Below, piece after piece: positions 38,065 through 52,400 of a stretch of DNA of 64,000 nt (positions are counted from its first letter, which is position 1; each line of letters begins with the position of its first letter). The stretch is taken from contig CM049310.1 of NCBI GenBank assembly GCA_026874595.1, positions 27,823,058 to 27,887,057 on the forward strand, given 5' to 3'. The stretch is from Sipunculus nudus. Its lineage: Eukaryota > Annelida > Sipuncula > Golfingiida > Sipunculidae. Both the position numbers and the translations under genes were made by a program. The notes beneath the pieces are model-generated. The model had not been told where the DNA came from. It saw nothing but the letters and a program-made list of their open reading frames with translations, and did not search any database.

Positions 38065-41000
38065 CCTTGTGTCTTGCCTCTCTCGCATTGAAAACATGTT
38101 GGAAGGAAACATTTCTAAAACAAATAAAACATATTTTGTGAATATAAATACCATACGTACAGATCAGCGTTGTTACCAGTTTTCAAAGAGGCACCAATTG
38201 AATACGAATTCCCGATGATGATCGCTTTTAGGATACTTAATACCTTGCTTTGACAGTTATGTCGCGTGGTTTCCTGTAACCCTCTGTTTATTTTAGGTAT
38301 CAAAATGTGCCAAAATACAAAAAGGAGAAACGAGATGCGCAGAAGATTTACAGTCTGTTAATTCCTTCGCAGAATACTGCAGGGCAGCACAAAACATTAT
38401 ACCAAATTCCTAATGAAAAATTCCTCGGGGAATATAAACAGGTGCTTTTACAAAGCCTGATATACAAAGATAAAATATACCAATTCAAAATAAGATTTTA
38501 CTTTATTTAAATATAATCAATGATGAGCAGAGCGTCATATCTGGGAAAGGCTGGCTTCTCTGAACGTCTATAGAACAACACTATTCCAATCAAATTTGAG
38601 AACACTTCATTTTTTTGTATTCTTACCGTGGTTGCCTATGGCTGGGTAGATTTTTGCTCCCGACATTTCTTTGGTTAGTAGATTTATCAAGTTTCTTGTT
38701 CTCTCTAACTGGAAGTCGTAGGTCTGGTTGTGTGCCTGGTCTGGGGGGTGGTCACCTGTTTTGTAATATCTTAAATATTATTAGTATCATATTACTAAAG
38801 AGTATCATTATCAACAGGATCATCATATACTTGTTAAGTGTCTACACATGTCTGCATTTATAAATAATCAACAGTACCGATTTCTAATAGTTCAGAAAAC
38901 AAATTTGAACACATCTGGAATAAAAAACGAAAAAATACAATATTTTCACGTAGCGGTTTTACACACTGAGTTATTTTTCATGTGAACTTTTACTACTAAC
39001 ACTTTTTAAATAGCTTACCAGAATAAAGGATAAAGTCTGGCCGAGGAGTTAGTCCTTTGATCTTGTCCAGAAAAAGTTTGAATGTTCTTTCTGGGATGTC
39101 GCAGTGGTAGTCTCCGTATGAACCAGCGCTACCCTGGAAAATCATAGAACGGTATATAAATCTAAAAATGAAATAAGACTCGTAATGTAACTAATTCCCT
39201 AAGGCTTACAAATAGAGTAATCCTAAAATTTCATAATTGGTCAATATATTTCTACTATATTTTTCTGACAACAGGTCTTCTTTGCAAGAATATACTTAGT
39301 ATTTACATCAATAACTATTATTTACGATTGTAACTTTGTAACCTATCAGTGCCAACCTGCTGTGCAATTAAATGAAATATAAGAGCATTTTAAATGAAAT
39401 AAACACTAGAAAGCGTTGATAGGTAATTTAGATCCTGATTAAGTGACTTATTAAATAAGGCAAGTAAAAAGATCCGACCCTTTCTATCAGATCTTGTCAA
39501 AAAATATCCTGCTGAAAAAAAATTACTTAATGAACGGGAAATGTACTCACGGTGCCACTGTAGTAGGGATAACAACAGAGGAACAGCCCGCAGTCTGTAG
39601 CACTTCCCTGCAATAGACGTAAGACGCTGCGTTAGATTTAGCTCATAATACCTCGGCTAAATGAATGAGAAATGTTTAAATATGTTAAAACTAACTTGAA
39701 CCTAACGCATGGTAATAATGCCTGTTTGGTAAATCGAAAATCCTATTAGCCCAGCCTGTGGACTATATCGTGGTATAGATAAACAGTGCTGACCCTAACA
39801 GAAGGCATGGTAATACTGGATCCCCAGACCTAGCATCTGTTGCTTGATTTTTCTGGCCAGCCACTGTTGACATATTTTACTCTTCTTGATTATGCGTATA
39901 ATAATTTTCTGTTCTTGGGAGAGCATAAATTGTATCATAAAAATGGACCAGTGACAGACCTCTTTATAGTCGGGACTGATGTGGATATCCGTGAGCTGTA
40001 CAACTGTGAAGGTGGAAGTATTCTCGGTTCTGAGGTCTGAGCCGCCTGTGTTCTGTCTGCCTGACAGGGAAGATTGTACCCCCGCATGGATCAGCTTCCG
40101 TTTTATCTGCTTCCGCCATTTTCCGATTCTAGCAGACGGAAATCGTGATAGTTGAGACCTCTTTCGGCGGGGAGAGTCATTTCTTACTGATGTTTGATCA
40201 AAACAAAGGTTCATTCTTTGGCACAGCGTTATGGTTGCTTTATTCCTCGCTTTCAGGAAGATGTCGTAAAGCTGTAAGTGAGCAAGCGTAGACTCGGGAT
40301 ATGGAATTATTCCTCATGACTTAAACATTGTGGTATTAGCAGTGAGCAGTTTTAAAATATCAAAGGTACAGGCGATTTAATATAATGGTCATGAATAGAT
40401 AAATATGATTAAAAATGTATTTGAACATCCCTATTCAGCGTGCAGAGTGAAATTATCAAGAGTCGATCCAGATCGTTTGTGTCCAATCCCCGGTTCTAGT
40501 TACAGTTTCCAGGGAACTAATACATTTTAAAACATTTTATCTGGTGATAATGAGACAAAACATAAGACATCAGAGGTACATGTGTTGGTTAACTCCGTGT
40601 GAAAAACTCTCCAGGGAACCTGCCCTAAACTTGTCCTTCTTTTTTGCTTTTACGCCGACAAATTATCAGTATAAAAAATATTTGTCTGTACCATTACAGA
40701 AAAGTACAGACCTGTAGGTGAATCACAAGCTTCCTGACATGCTTAAAACCTCAAACCCAATTCACATCTGATGCAAATAAAATAGTTGACCAGTCAAAGA
40801 TCTCTTGCAATTTAATGATATCGCATCGCATCCCCTCTGAGTATTGTTTTTATAAGATTTTGGAATATATTCCAGAACAAAACCCATAAACTTACGGAAG
40901 GGCACAATTGAATACAGGGGATTTGAAATGAAGTGCATCCAGAGCCGGATTTAATCATTTTCATGTTAAGATAAGTCATGCGTGGTTATTAAGTTAACAA

Positions 41001-43432
41001 TACCTTGACGTGAATTGATGATATAAGCCGGTCACGGTGTGCATCTACTTGGCAAGCCTCGTCATTCATACGAAAAGATAATCGGAGGGCAAACCCTTAA
41101 TCACGAACACGTGTGTTTAAGTCATCTAGGACATGAGATGACAGGCTATGTGGAAAGCATGGTCGTTCACTACGGGATGACCTAGTTATGTATCTGTCTC
41201 TAAACCGGAGTTTGCTGCATCAGAGTAACTCTGGGGAATGATGCTGGAAGGGAGCCATGTGATAACCTTAATGATAACCTTGATCCACTCACCGGTCTTC
41301 CCTGTAGGTCCATGAGACTAGGACAATACAAGTCCTTTTTGAAGTTGGGGTTAATTTCGACCACAGTTTCCTCACAGGTTTCGACCAGAATCGCGCGCAC
41401 ATCAGACCATGGTAGGAGGTCGATGAAGTCCTTGATGAGTCCCACGATCTCCTAAACATAACATCGATAAACATGTGGTTATTATCAATACAAACGATGT
41501 AAATATTCCTTTATAAGTGCTTCCTTTTTGTTTGCCAAAGCGACATGCATTTAACTGTTTTGTGAATTTGGCTAGGTTTGTAACAGCTGAAAAAAATGCT
41601 TAAACGGTACGATCTATCTGTCAAAGCAGGTAATGCCATTTCATATTTAATTTCTGAAAGCTGTTAAAAAGCCTCACACATGGTAACATTTGAAAAAAAA
41701 ATATTTTTTTTCCATAGTGTTTTTAACTACTTACAACTTTTTTATTATATTAATTAAATTTTTTAAAAAGTGGCAAACCTGAGAGACAAAGTTAATTTCA
41801 AACAATCTAAAGCATTTCTACAACGCAGTCAGTGACATTTTATGAATTATAAATATGAGTTAATTGTATAAAACAGCAATAACTGCAACATCAGCTGTCT
41901 TATTTTGTAATACCTGCATGTTAGCGTTACTTGTCAGTTTGTCTTCACTTTTTATATCTGCAAATGTGTCCTCTTAGGATTTCTATGAATAAGCTCTATC
42001 TTTTGGTCCCAATATCCCTGCACAAATGATCGTATTTAAAAAGAAATGCTTATATCGTGACAGTGCCTATATACTTCCAAGGGTCTCTAAATAATTGATA
42101 GGCGTAATATCACAATGACCAACAGACGTGTGAATAAAGTTGTACGAGTCCCCTGATCTACAACACGCGGTACGGCCGCGGACATGTTTGTGTGTGTTTC
42201 CATATATACGTATTATAGTGCAGTTTTCAGGTCTGTCCCCATGCAAACTGTCGACCAGCAGTATTTTGTATACGTGTCCGTACATACCCCCTTACATTAC
42301 CTCGTTTTCAAATGCATAACTATAGTCGTACGCCGGACTTACCTTCACACCGCACAAATGTCACAGACCGCTCCAGGGCCAAAGGATAGTTATATTGGTA
42401 TTTAACTTAATAAAAGTTTCACTCTGTTGAAGAAACCCTGATATAAACAAGAAAATAAGACTCTCAGGGTAAATTACACAATGTATACATATAAGAGCAA
42501 TAAACGTGATTTTAACATTAGAGGTGTAAAGTATAGTAGTCCAGTAGTCATGATCAGTTAAAAAGGCAGTAAGAAGAATCTGTGAGGCACAAAAGGGAAT
42601 TTCCTTTATTTTATGGGGTCGTGAAACTTGGAACTTCAGGTTAGGTATAGCTAGGATAAATATAGAGTGGCTGGCTATCTAAACATTAGATGAACTGTGA
42701 TGGACTGACCAACTGCACATGTTACCCAAACTAAATGTAAAGAAGGTTTATGTGAAAGCCAATACTATATATAATGCAATAACTTGTACATCCCATCTCC
42801 ATGAAAGTTCACTACAGTAAGAGTTGATCCTATCATCCGCATGCAAGTTAACTTCAGTAATAGTTTATCCTATCATCCCAATGCAGATTCACTCGAATAA
42901 GAGTTTATCCTATCATCCCCATGCAAGTTAACTCCACTAAGAGTTTATCCTATTATCCCCAGGCAAGTTAACTCCACTAAGAGTTTATCCTATTATCCCC
43001 AGGCAAGTTAACTCCACTAAGAGTTTATCCTATTATCCCCAGGCAAGTTAACTCCACTAAGAGTTAATCTTATCACCAGCATAACCGTCTTCACAGACCT
43101 GACTGGGGACTGGGGGAAATACAATGTTATGTTGATGTTCTTAGCATTTTATATTACAGTTTTAATACGAGATTGCTTACCTTACAGGTATCGCATTCGT
43201 CTTCTTCCTCCTCCTGTTTAACAACCGCATGTTTGTTCTCCATCAATTTCAACCTCCGCAACACATCAGCTGAGGCCTTGCCCTCTAAAGCTGCGCGCCA
43301 TCTAGCGAGCGAGGCAGGTCTCGTCGCAACCTGCACCATTTGCTGGAAAGTCTGTGAGACATCCTGTCCTACTGCTGGTGACCATAAAAACAGGAAGGAA
43401 AACAGGCACAAACAAAGCACAGAACCTCGCAT
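38065..43432 (-). CDS. Acid sphingomyelinase-like phosphodiesterase, gene A, exons 1-7 (N-terminal part)
   Basis: Minus-strand exons, with splice signals: 43432-43181, 41451-41293, 40271-39960, 39607-39551, 39133-39019, 38755-38627 and 38114-38065. Exon 1 starts MRGSVLCLCLFSFLFLW, a signal peptide, and ends in the first saposin cysteines (CDTCK). Exon 2 is the rest of the saposin-B domain. Exon 3 holds TVVQLTDIHISPDY (metal-binding D and H). Exons 5/6 give YSGDHPP and exons 6/7 GNHE, all SMPD1-family metal ligands. A small exon between 1 and 2 cannot be excluded. Exons 8-12 follow at 5835-2969 beyond the inserted element, so the intron now spans about 32 kb. No coding lesion seen. Confidence 0.87.
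42800..43079 (+). repeat. 40-bp minisatellite in intron 1 of gene A
   Basis: About seven copies of a 40-bp unit containing AAGTTAACTCCACTAAGAG and TTTATCCTATTATCCCC. The last four are almost identical, the first ones more diverged, so the array grew toward higher coordinates. Confidence 0.85.
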
Positions 43433-44339
43433 ACTGTCGGTTAATGTGGGCTCAGGACAGGCCTGGCGAAAGCCTGTAAAGAAAGCAGCTCCAAGTTGGA
43501 AGGGAGTACACAGTTCTCTTTGGTGGGACTGACCATGTGATCCGATCAGCAGATTGTTATACGTTATATACTTTGAACATTAGTCATAGGTCATTTATCA
43601 TAACGTGAGTGCAATATATGTAAAATTCCATAACTTAATGACATCGAATACTTCAGTTTCCTTTCTCCTATAATGATGTATGTTCCACTGCTATAAACTT
43701 CAATTTTGACCACGGAATGGTCAAGGACTGATAAATACCACCAGCCCGGGCAGTTACCAAAACTGCCCTCCTCCCAGGCTAAGATTGGACTCGGCTATCA
43801 TAATTGATTTTATAACTACCCGTCATATTGGCATGCGCTAAACATATATACTTCATGGGTTGTAAATTATCAGCACGGCTCAGTATAAAGGCCGACCATT
43901 ATATAATGTATCCTGGAGGTTCACAGGCCGATAATATGTGCACTTTCTGCTAGAATATCACTTTAGAAGTACAAATGAATGGACTCATTTAAACCCTAGA
44001 CTTTACAAAAGGGCCGCGCTGCAGAATAGAAAAAAAAATAATATGAAATACGACTGTGTGTCGTTTGACTCATTGTTATAAAAGAATTAAGTCTTGGCCA
44101 GTGTATTCCTTCTCAGATCAGTATTGTGTAACCAGATCAGTATTGTGCTTGGGAAAAAACAACAAGCCGTGTAGGACAAAACAGGCATTTAAGACAAAGC
44201 ATTATTCGGTTTTCCTACCATTAGGATAGATATATATGATGTTCACATACCCCTTACACGTGTCGTGAGTGCAGAACATTAGGTTATATTCGTGTCGCGA
44301 GTGCAACACACTCGTTGGAGGTTCTTTAAACAATAACTC

Positions 44340-45430
44340 TATCTTTTAATACTATGGTTGTGCCAATTCTTTTGTATTGTAGTGAACTCGGTGGTTTTAA
44401 CAGAGTAGAGATAACTGAGAGAGTTCAATGTACATTTTGTAAGTATGTTCTAAAAGAAAATAGTAATACACCAATTGCTGCAGCTTTAATAGAATGTGGG
44501 CGTCTCTCTTTGTTTGTGAAGCATTATGTATGTTGTTTAGAATATTGGACAAAATTATTATCCATGTACGAACATAGGTACCCCAAACAAATGTATAATA
44601 TGTTATTTTAGCTTGATTTTAATGGAAAAACAACATGGGTCTCCCATGTTGGCTCCTTATTATTTCGAACTGGTTTTGGTTACATTATGATGGCTCAAAC
44701 AGTGGGAGATCAGAATATTTTCTTAATTGATTTAAACAAAGTTTGAATGATATGGCGTTACAAGAATGGCATAGTGATTCATGCAAATGTAATAAATTAT
44801 ATTTTTATTATTGTTATTGAAGTGTAGTTGGTGCTCGAGCCGGTCACAGCCCATAGCCGAAGCTATGTCCGCACCGGCTGCCTCGACCAGAAGTTCAACA
44901 GTTCGAGTCTGTAATGGAAAGTCCGGGCTTATAGGCGAGTTCACAGTTAATACAAATTACGCCATTGCAGTGAGAAAGGTGGAGGAAGCCGGAGAACCCG
45001 GAGAGAACCACCGACCTAGGACGGGCCTCTACAACCACTCTCATGGCAACACCTGGGAATAAACCCGGGTCGTCAGCAGAGAGGGCCGGGCGTTTTACCG
45101 GCCTAGTTAATAATTTATATGCATACGAGGTTTTTAAGTTGATGTTAACATTAGAAAGATATTAAATATGTGTTCCAAATAAAGGGGTACAGAACTGCAT
45201 TAATTAGCTAATTTTCGATGTACAAATCACCAATTGGCCATTGAAGTTGGCAGCAAGGAATAGATAAAGAAAAGAGGATTTGTTAACATTGTTTAAAATC
45301 TGGCTATAATATTATATTGAAGATGAGTCACATATTTTGTTAGAATGCCAATTGTACGCTAAATACGTTAAAATTATTTGCCAAAAGAATTGCATGTACC
45401 GAATAAAAAAACGTTACCAAATGAATAAAT
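44340..45430 (+). mobile_element. Decayed non-LTR retrotransposon (LINE) 3' coding fragment
   Basis: 44354-44611 translates to a stretch typical of the region after the reverse transcriptase of LINEs (VVPILLYCSELGGF, then CTFCKYVL..NSNTP..AAL.ECGRLSL). Similar but broken frames continue to about 44790 (VSHVGSLLFRTGFGY) and again near 45290-45380 (DESHILLECQLYAKY), after an inserted repeat. No intact ORF. Clade not determined. Confidence 0.65.
44825..45110 (+). repeat. SINE-like or other short repeat inserted in the LINE fragment
   Basis: GC-richer block that interrupts the LINE homology. It contains AGTTCGAGTC, resembling a tRNA B box, and the phrase GGAGGAAGCCGGAGAACCCGG that looks like a dispersed-repeat core. 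Similar TAATAA..TTAT words flank both sides and may be the duplication. Identity needs a repeat library. Confidence 0.4.
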
Positions 45431-47131
45431 ATGGATAATTCATGTAGAATTTTATATTTAGCAACTTATGTTTTTCATTATTAAAAAAATTCCTTTATTT
45501 TTATTTAATAAAGACAAATGATTACGCATAATGGATAATGTTTAGATATTTTCGACTTTATTAATTAAATTTTTCTCTCATCCAGTTATTTTTTTCTATT
45601 TATTCTTTTTTTCAGTATTTTCACTTGCGATTGATACACATTGTCGTAATTTAACTCATTCTTAATGAAATTAATGATATTTTTGTATTGTGGATATGTG
45701 TGGATGATGCCTAAGTCCAAAATAATTAATAGTATATTTAATTATTATAGTCTTTCGAATAAGGATCCGCTCGGCATTCTTTCTTAGTAGGTGGTTTGTT
45801 CTCTCATTGCTCAAAGCAATGCCAGGGGACAGGACTTTCCATCACCTGCAAGCAGCCGAATCCAAATGAATGTGATCATTTATAAATGCCTGTTCATGAC
45901 TGATGCATACCGGTTGTAGCTGTGCAGATTGAAAATGAACTCTATGTTTACTTGAAGCATCTTTTTTTTATTTAGTGATTTATTTATTTTTCTTTCATTT
46001 TCTTTCTACTTTTGGACAATGTTAATTGGTTCGAATTTAAAATTGATATTGTTTACAGTTGTAATATCTCTATTTGACTACGCTCTTTACACAGCGCTTT
46101 ACCTTTAGGGCTACTTCCTATATCGTAAGGCGCTGTTTGTTATGACCTCGTATCCTGAACTGCAACACCAGAGGGGAGCACTGTATTTTTGTCCAATCAG
46201 ATAAGACCTTGTGCTGGAAGACAAAGCCAAGCGAGGAATACACGGAGCCAATCATATTCATTTCTTTTTGAGTGACAGCTCATCCCCCAGCGTAACCGTC
46301 TGAACAGGCCACAGGCTCAGAGAGAATTGCCCCTGACGTGGTTTGCCTAGGGCCTTAGGCACATAGGATGCTCGGCCGGTGAGCTGTAATTCAAACTAAA
46401 CATGACAACAAAGGCTGCGTGCACACCTCGCTGGCTGGTTTCGAATCGGTCGATGATGCAAGAATGCAGAGGGAGCAATTAAAATGAGAACGGAAACTCA
46501 TCAAGCGGCGCTTGAAGCGCGGCAACGGGCGGAGCCAGGATGCCTGTCGAGTGTTTGTTTATTGGCATCTGATTGGCTGCTTGTCATATCGTACGAACGT
46601 TTATTTCAGTGGACAACAAACCGCCATCTGGTGTTTAAATATATCATAAACGGTCAAAGCTGGCAGCGTGAAAATCAGTTGCTTCTTTAGAAGCGCAAGA
46701 TTTCCGCTGCCTCGGGAGCGTACTATTTGACATATTATTAAAGACTTATGAATTCTATTGTATTGCAGGAACAATGGGACTGTGGCCTTTTTCCAGAATA
46801 AACTATCTTTCTCGGGCCTGCTTCTGCCTTGAACTAGATTTCAATAAACAAAACTTGAGATGCTGGTTCAGTTTCCCATTTCGTATAATGCGCATTGAAT
46901 GGTGTTTCCACGTATAGGTTATCGATAGACATAACACACAGTATTAGAATACTGTTTCATAGAAAGGTAAAAGTTTTCAAGAATATCATATTTAAACCAT
47001 GCACGTCCCACATTAATTTGATCTTGAAGAGTAAAGTAGAAGCCAAGAAATGCATTTGGAAAATATCCTGAGATACTTTGATATATTGTCACTGTAACGG
47101 TCCATTCATTCCTGTTCTATCAGGTAACCCG

Positions 47132-47132
<1 letters not shown>

Positions 47133-47224
<92 letters not shown>
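47133..47224 (+). repeat. (TA)n microsatellite
   Basis: About 92 bp of nearly perfect TA dinucleotides with a single interruption near 47182. Confidence 0.95.
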
Positions 47225-47227
<3 letters not shown>

Positions 47228-47427
47228 CAACTAACTAATGTCTATTGAAAAATATCTGAAGAATAAGATGTCAAATATATCATTAAGAAATATGATTAAA
47301 CTGGACATTCCGATCTGAGGTGAGAATGTGCCCTGATACCAGTTGTTGATAGGTGTGTTTTGTGTGCCATAAACTGACGTCAGAAAAGTAGTGCATTAAC
47401 GGCTAGTAGTCGACAGTCAATGTTTTC

Positions 47428-47432
<5 letters not shown>

Positions 47433-47513
<81 letters not shown>

Positions 47514-47560
47514 TAGTGTGTGTGTGTGAGGGTGTGTGTGTGTGAGGGTGTGTAGACTCA
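47433..47560 (+). repeat. Compound (TC)n(TA)n(TG)n microsatellite
   Basis: Successive tracts of TC, TA and TG dinucleotides, ending in two GAGGGTGTGTGTG variants. Confidence 0.93.
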
Positions 47561-47670
47561 CACACCCTCACAAAGATAGGAGACAAATAATCTACTTAAG
47601 ACACATTGGAGCATTTGGTTGCTAATCCGAGTTGGCACTTCGGCGATAACCAGGCAACCATTCCTCTAAG

Positions 47671-48243
47671 GGCCCCATCACACTAGATGAAGACCTTACG
47701 GCGACTGCAATGCCGCTCTCGCCCCGCTGACACGACGGGTGCTGGCGCCGCGAGCTTCGTCAGAGCGCAGACGCCAGCTCACGTCGAATCCAACTGGGCG
47801 CAGAGAGAGCGCAGCTCTGACGTTATAAGGGCAGCGGTGGCACCGTGCGAAGCGTGTAAAGAGCTCACTGGGGTCACCGAGGTCTCGGTAGCGGCGGGGT
47901 AAGTGTGCTGAGCCAACGCCGTGGAACGGAAAGGCCAATGCTACCCCGTTCACTGGCGCTCGACCTGCGCTGTCAGGAAGCTGGTACTGCGCTGCTAGGA
48001 CGATCATGGTGATCGCATTCCGATCTGACTGCGCTTTTAATCCACGGCGACCCCGCGGCGGAAATTTTGTCCATGTTCAAAACTGGTCGCCACTAATGGC
48101 GTTCATGGTGACCATATGACGACCCAAGGCGACAGTACCTCGCTCCTACAAAGCTAATGAAAATTTAAGGCCACTCTGGCTGCGCTCTACGGCGATCTGC
48201 CCCAATCCGGTGATCGCAGCGAGAACCTTCTCGTGTGACGGGC
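47671..48243. mobile_element. MITE-like element with short inverted ends
   Basis: The left end GGCCCCATCACACTAG and the right end CTCGTGTGACGGGCG (reverse complement CGCCCGTCACACGAG) resemble each other. The interior is GC-rich and unlike the flanks, with many CGGCGA and CGCTC words. No protein. The small open frames inside are not credible genes. Superfamily not assigned. Confidence 0.45.
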
Positions 48244-49443
48244 GTGTAAGAGGGACCAAAGATTTCCGTAATATCTTTTCTACACATTTTGATGATTCTA
48301 TCAATGATGCATACATATATTTGATCTGGGTCTGCTTGGCAGGTATACATGTATAGTTTAAGGAAAATAGTCAACACCAGTGACTGGGAGAAATGGCGCC
48401 TGTCTGACGTCACTTTGTTTAAAATAAAGTCGAGTAAAAAGGACATCGGTGTTATTTGTCACCAGCTGTGACAAATATGACAGTAAACGTGTGACAGGTG
48501 ATTCAAGTGATCTGAAATACGGCCAGCCTTTTTCACGGACACCAGCGAACCCTCCAATCAATCTTGACGAGATGAAACAACTTGAACACTGGAACACCGG
48601 CAACATTGCCCCAACTGTCGTCCTTGTATCACCTATGGTCAAGGTACCACAGACTGGTCTACTCTGGTCTTTGCCTTCTAATAAATACGTTAAATTCAGC
48701 ACGGGATGTGTTATAAGAATGGGCAAACAATTAAACAATTAAAATCTAATTGCCAGTAAAATGGTAAATTTTTACATGAGTATCGTTAATCAAATACGAA
48801 ATTATTGGAGTCACTATTTAGCATTCGCAACGTTTTCAAGTTTACATAAATATATCTTGAATGTATACCTATGATTGTTTTCTTCTATACACAAAGAGTA
48901 TAGGGACCGCTCTGTCAGATACAGAGAGAATCTTCCAAGTCCCCGTTTATGAACCTCCCACTCACTAGCAATACTGGCTACCTCGTCTCTCATGAAAAAC
49001 ATGTTTTATAAACCATCCACCCCTATGCCATATTAAAATGAAATATAGTTATGATAAGGCTTCTCAGGTATCCCAGGTATAGCGCTGGGCAAGTCCAATC
49101 TCAGGGAGTGGGGAGGACTGTTGTTTAATTTTCAGCCTAAAATATTTCCTGTAATTATCTCCAGCCCATGGTGTGCTAAAACAACAGTATAAAACAATTA
49201 TTATGTGTGATGATAAAAGTTAGACTTGATACAATAAGGTATGATATCATGTATTGTACTGAGTTATGATAAAAGACCCCGCTTGTAGATCGAGTTATGA
49301 TTAATGTTCATAAATACACAAAATATAATAAGGATAGAACTGGCCGGGGATCACAAGTCCCGCAGACCAGTAGTGGGGGCAAGGTGGGATAGCAGGAGAA
49401 CTCATTTTGTGCCAGCTGAAGTAAGCACAGGTTAGCGTACAAT

Positions 49444-52400
49444 ATGCGGGTAATTCTGTTCTCCTTGTGCGTTGCTGCACTGCTTGTATGGTCACCAACA
49501 GAAGGGCAAGATGCCGCGGTCCTGTTCAGGAAAATAGCTCGTGTTGGGGTGAGAGCTACCTCGCTCGCTAGGTGGCGCGCTGCCCTAGAGGGCAGAGCCC
49601 CGGACGATCTGCTGCAGAAGATAAAGGTTATGGAAAGCAAGCATCCGGTTGCTAAGCAACAGGCAGCAGAGGAAGAAAACGAATGCGAAACTTGTAAGGT
49701 GCGTACGGGATGTCCGAAAAAAAACAAACATTTATGAAAAATTCAATTTATACACCATTTCAAATTTTGTTGTTCAAATGAAATCTATTTTTTCCATTTG
49801 CATCGACTGATGTCTGCTTAAATAGATTTAATTTATTGGATCTAAATCAAAACGGTATTTTATTTTCATACCAAACCAGCCAAGCTATCGCATGTACACA
49901 TTTTATGTACAAATGCGACCATTTCAGTCAAGATCTGTACTAGAAGAATGGGAGCAACATTAGCACTGCTCCATCAAAACAGTATTGTCCTTCAAACCAG
50001 ATAATTCACCTGGTATTAATATATTATCAGGTTATATAAGGTTAATTGTATTTTGGGGAAATAGATTGGGGCCGATCCCGGATCCGAACCCATATCGGTG
50101 GTACACAAGTCCAGTGTTCCATCCGCCTCGGATTAAAAAAAGCTTCAATGGCAAGACAGGTCCGCCTTTATATTAGCCATGACAACATGACACTCAGGCC
50201 TTCGGAAATTATTTGATAGGGCCTGGAATCATGATGGCAGTCACAACAGAACGCCCATTCTAAGGGTCGGATCAAAATATTTCCTGTCTGGTATTATTTG
50301 GCATCACAGGCTTATATGGTCGTATTATATGTGTTAAATATCGAAGAAAAAGGGTTGTTACACAAAAATTATTACATTTATTACCTCCTTTCGTCATTGT
50401 GGCACCGATTCACGTGAAGCGGTACTACTCGTTCGAAACTGAAGTGTCATGACGGGGTCGTGTATGTAAACTTGGAAGTACGAAGCCCGAAGCCGGAAAC
50501 CAAGGAATTGTTTTATAAATAATGCAGTATAAAGCATATACAAAATGCTAACGCTTCAATACCGTTTTGCTTTTTCCCGAAAGAATAAGATCTTTACTAT
50601 CATTCTGTGAAAAATTATTGTTATTCATTCTTTGATCTGAAAGTTATGGACGATTTTGTGCTCGGAAGCCATCTCGGAAGTCACCCAGAAGTGCTGGGAT
50701 GTGATTCAAATATGTATAACTCGGAAGTCACAGAGACGCACTGGTTAACTTGTGGTCAGTTAAGAGCCACAGCCCAAATGCAGTTTCATTATAATTATAG
50801 TTGCATGCATATATTTAAATTGCTTATGCATGATTCTGCTTTTAATGAGTGTATAATACAATACATGATACAAAATCGGAAAACTATGTTCTCAATTTTT
50901 TGTTTTGTTAATTTAATATAAATGTATACAGATATGTGGGTGTATTTTCACGTAATATATTTCACCCTATGAAATATATTAAAAAAATCTAGAGCCATGA
51001 TTTTGTTAAAGATATTTATATTTACATGGGCAGGGCATGGGAGGGGATGATTTTAATTCTAAAATATACAATGTAAAGACGACATTTTGAGGCACCTTAA
51101 ACAAAAGATAATGAGGATTTTCTGTTCCGCAACTTTTCTCCTACATGTTTTTGAAAAATGTATTGAACCTTTAGGTTGTTGGGCTTTGATATTTTTAATT
51201 CTATAAAATTACGGTATAAATTGGAAAATCCAAATATCCAATAGTTTGTAACATGTTAATGTCAATAATGAAATACGCGTCTATACATTTATAACTTGCA
51301 AAATGTCACCTTTTAAATGTAGTACTCGTTGTTAAATAATTGATATGTTTAAGTCTTATAACAATCTTTGCATTTTACCGACTTTTGTGATCTGTGAGCG
51401 CACAGGCTCGGACAGCAGAGCACAGTGCGTGAATCTGAGTATCAGCCGAGGAGCCGTGTTATGACCGAGAAAAGTGACATGTGATAACGGAAAGACTCCA
51501 TCGCTCAATAAACTATTATATTTTTGGATGCTCTCTAAGTGGAGTAAAAATCACAGACTTGTTCATTAATATCGCCAACTTATGAACTGGAAAGTAATAA
51601 ATTTAATAATGTAATTGCTAGGGAATAAAAAGGTAATCTGAAAATAAATGAAAATTGATTACGAATAAATGGGAAAAGAACTCGATACGTCTGCATGAAC
51701 GGGATTGCGCCCCCTATGGATGCACCACTGAATAATAAATATGGTATAATACACCCTAATATGGCATTGAAATACAGTTATAAATTACGATGTCATTTAA
51801 TATAAAAACAATAATATATTTTCCATACGTTGAACAAATATGAAAATTCAATATATATCAGTAGGACATCGCTGGAATAAACATACATGTATCACACAAA
51901 ACTTAAACGAAATGTCTTTCAATATGTTAGAAATCTACGATATTTAAAAAAATGTTCAAATATATCTTAGGAAGGGATGCAACAGTCCAGATAATATACA
52001 ACATACTAATACATGTGTGATTATAAAATCTGATCTATTTGTAAATTAAGCAAATAATTATTTTTTTTAACTCAAATTAATTCTTGTTCAAGTTTTTAAC
52101 ACTTCCTTCAAACTTTTTCAATCTTGTATTTATATTCTAATAATTTCACTCCTGCTGTTTCAACATAACATTTCAACTTCAAATAAATGGATATTTAATA
52201 ATATTTTAAAGTATATTTGCAACTGATTTCACTCTCAAGCGGTATAATATATGCATGATAAAGGCATCTAAACAGAATGTGCTCCCTTCAACTTCGGATT
52301 ACTGTACGATTACAACGTTCTCGATAAAAATTCCTATTTTGTGTACAGAGGAGATAGTTGAATGTAAAATCTTTGATAAATAACCATATAGAATCTTTAT

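Larger units (their letters stand above)
43433..49443. other. Head-to-head intergenic region between genes A and B
   Basis: About 6 kb that must hold the promoters of both sphingomyelinase genes. It contains the LINE remnant, a SINE-like repeat, microsatellites and a MITE-like segment listed separately. No further gene recognised. No convincing TATA box was assigned for either gene. Confidence 0.5.

Noticed and set aside
43173-43532. 119-aa plus-strand frame over exon 1 of gene A
   Set aside because: Antisense of the signal peptide and saposin exon, which has a proper start, donor site and paralog in gene B.
47687-48007. 71-aa plus and 103-aa minus frames in GC-rich sequence
   Set aside because: They lie within the MITE-like element with inverted ends and resemble no protein.
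50068-50140. Functional tRNA gene
   Set aside because: Only B-box and partial A-box similarity; stems do not pair well, fitting a SINE remnant.
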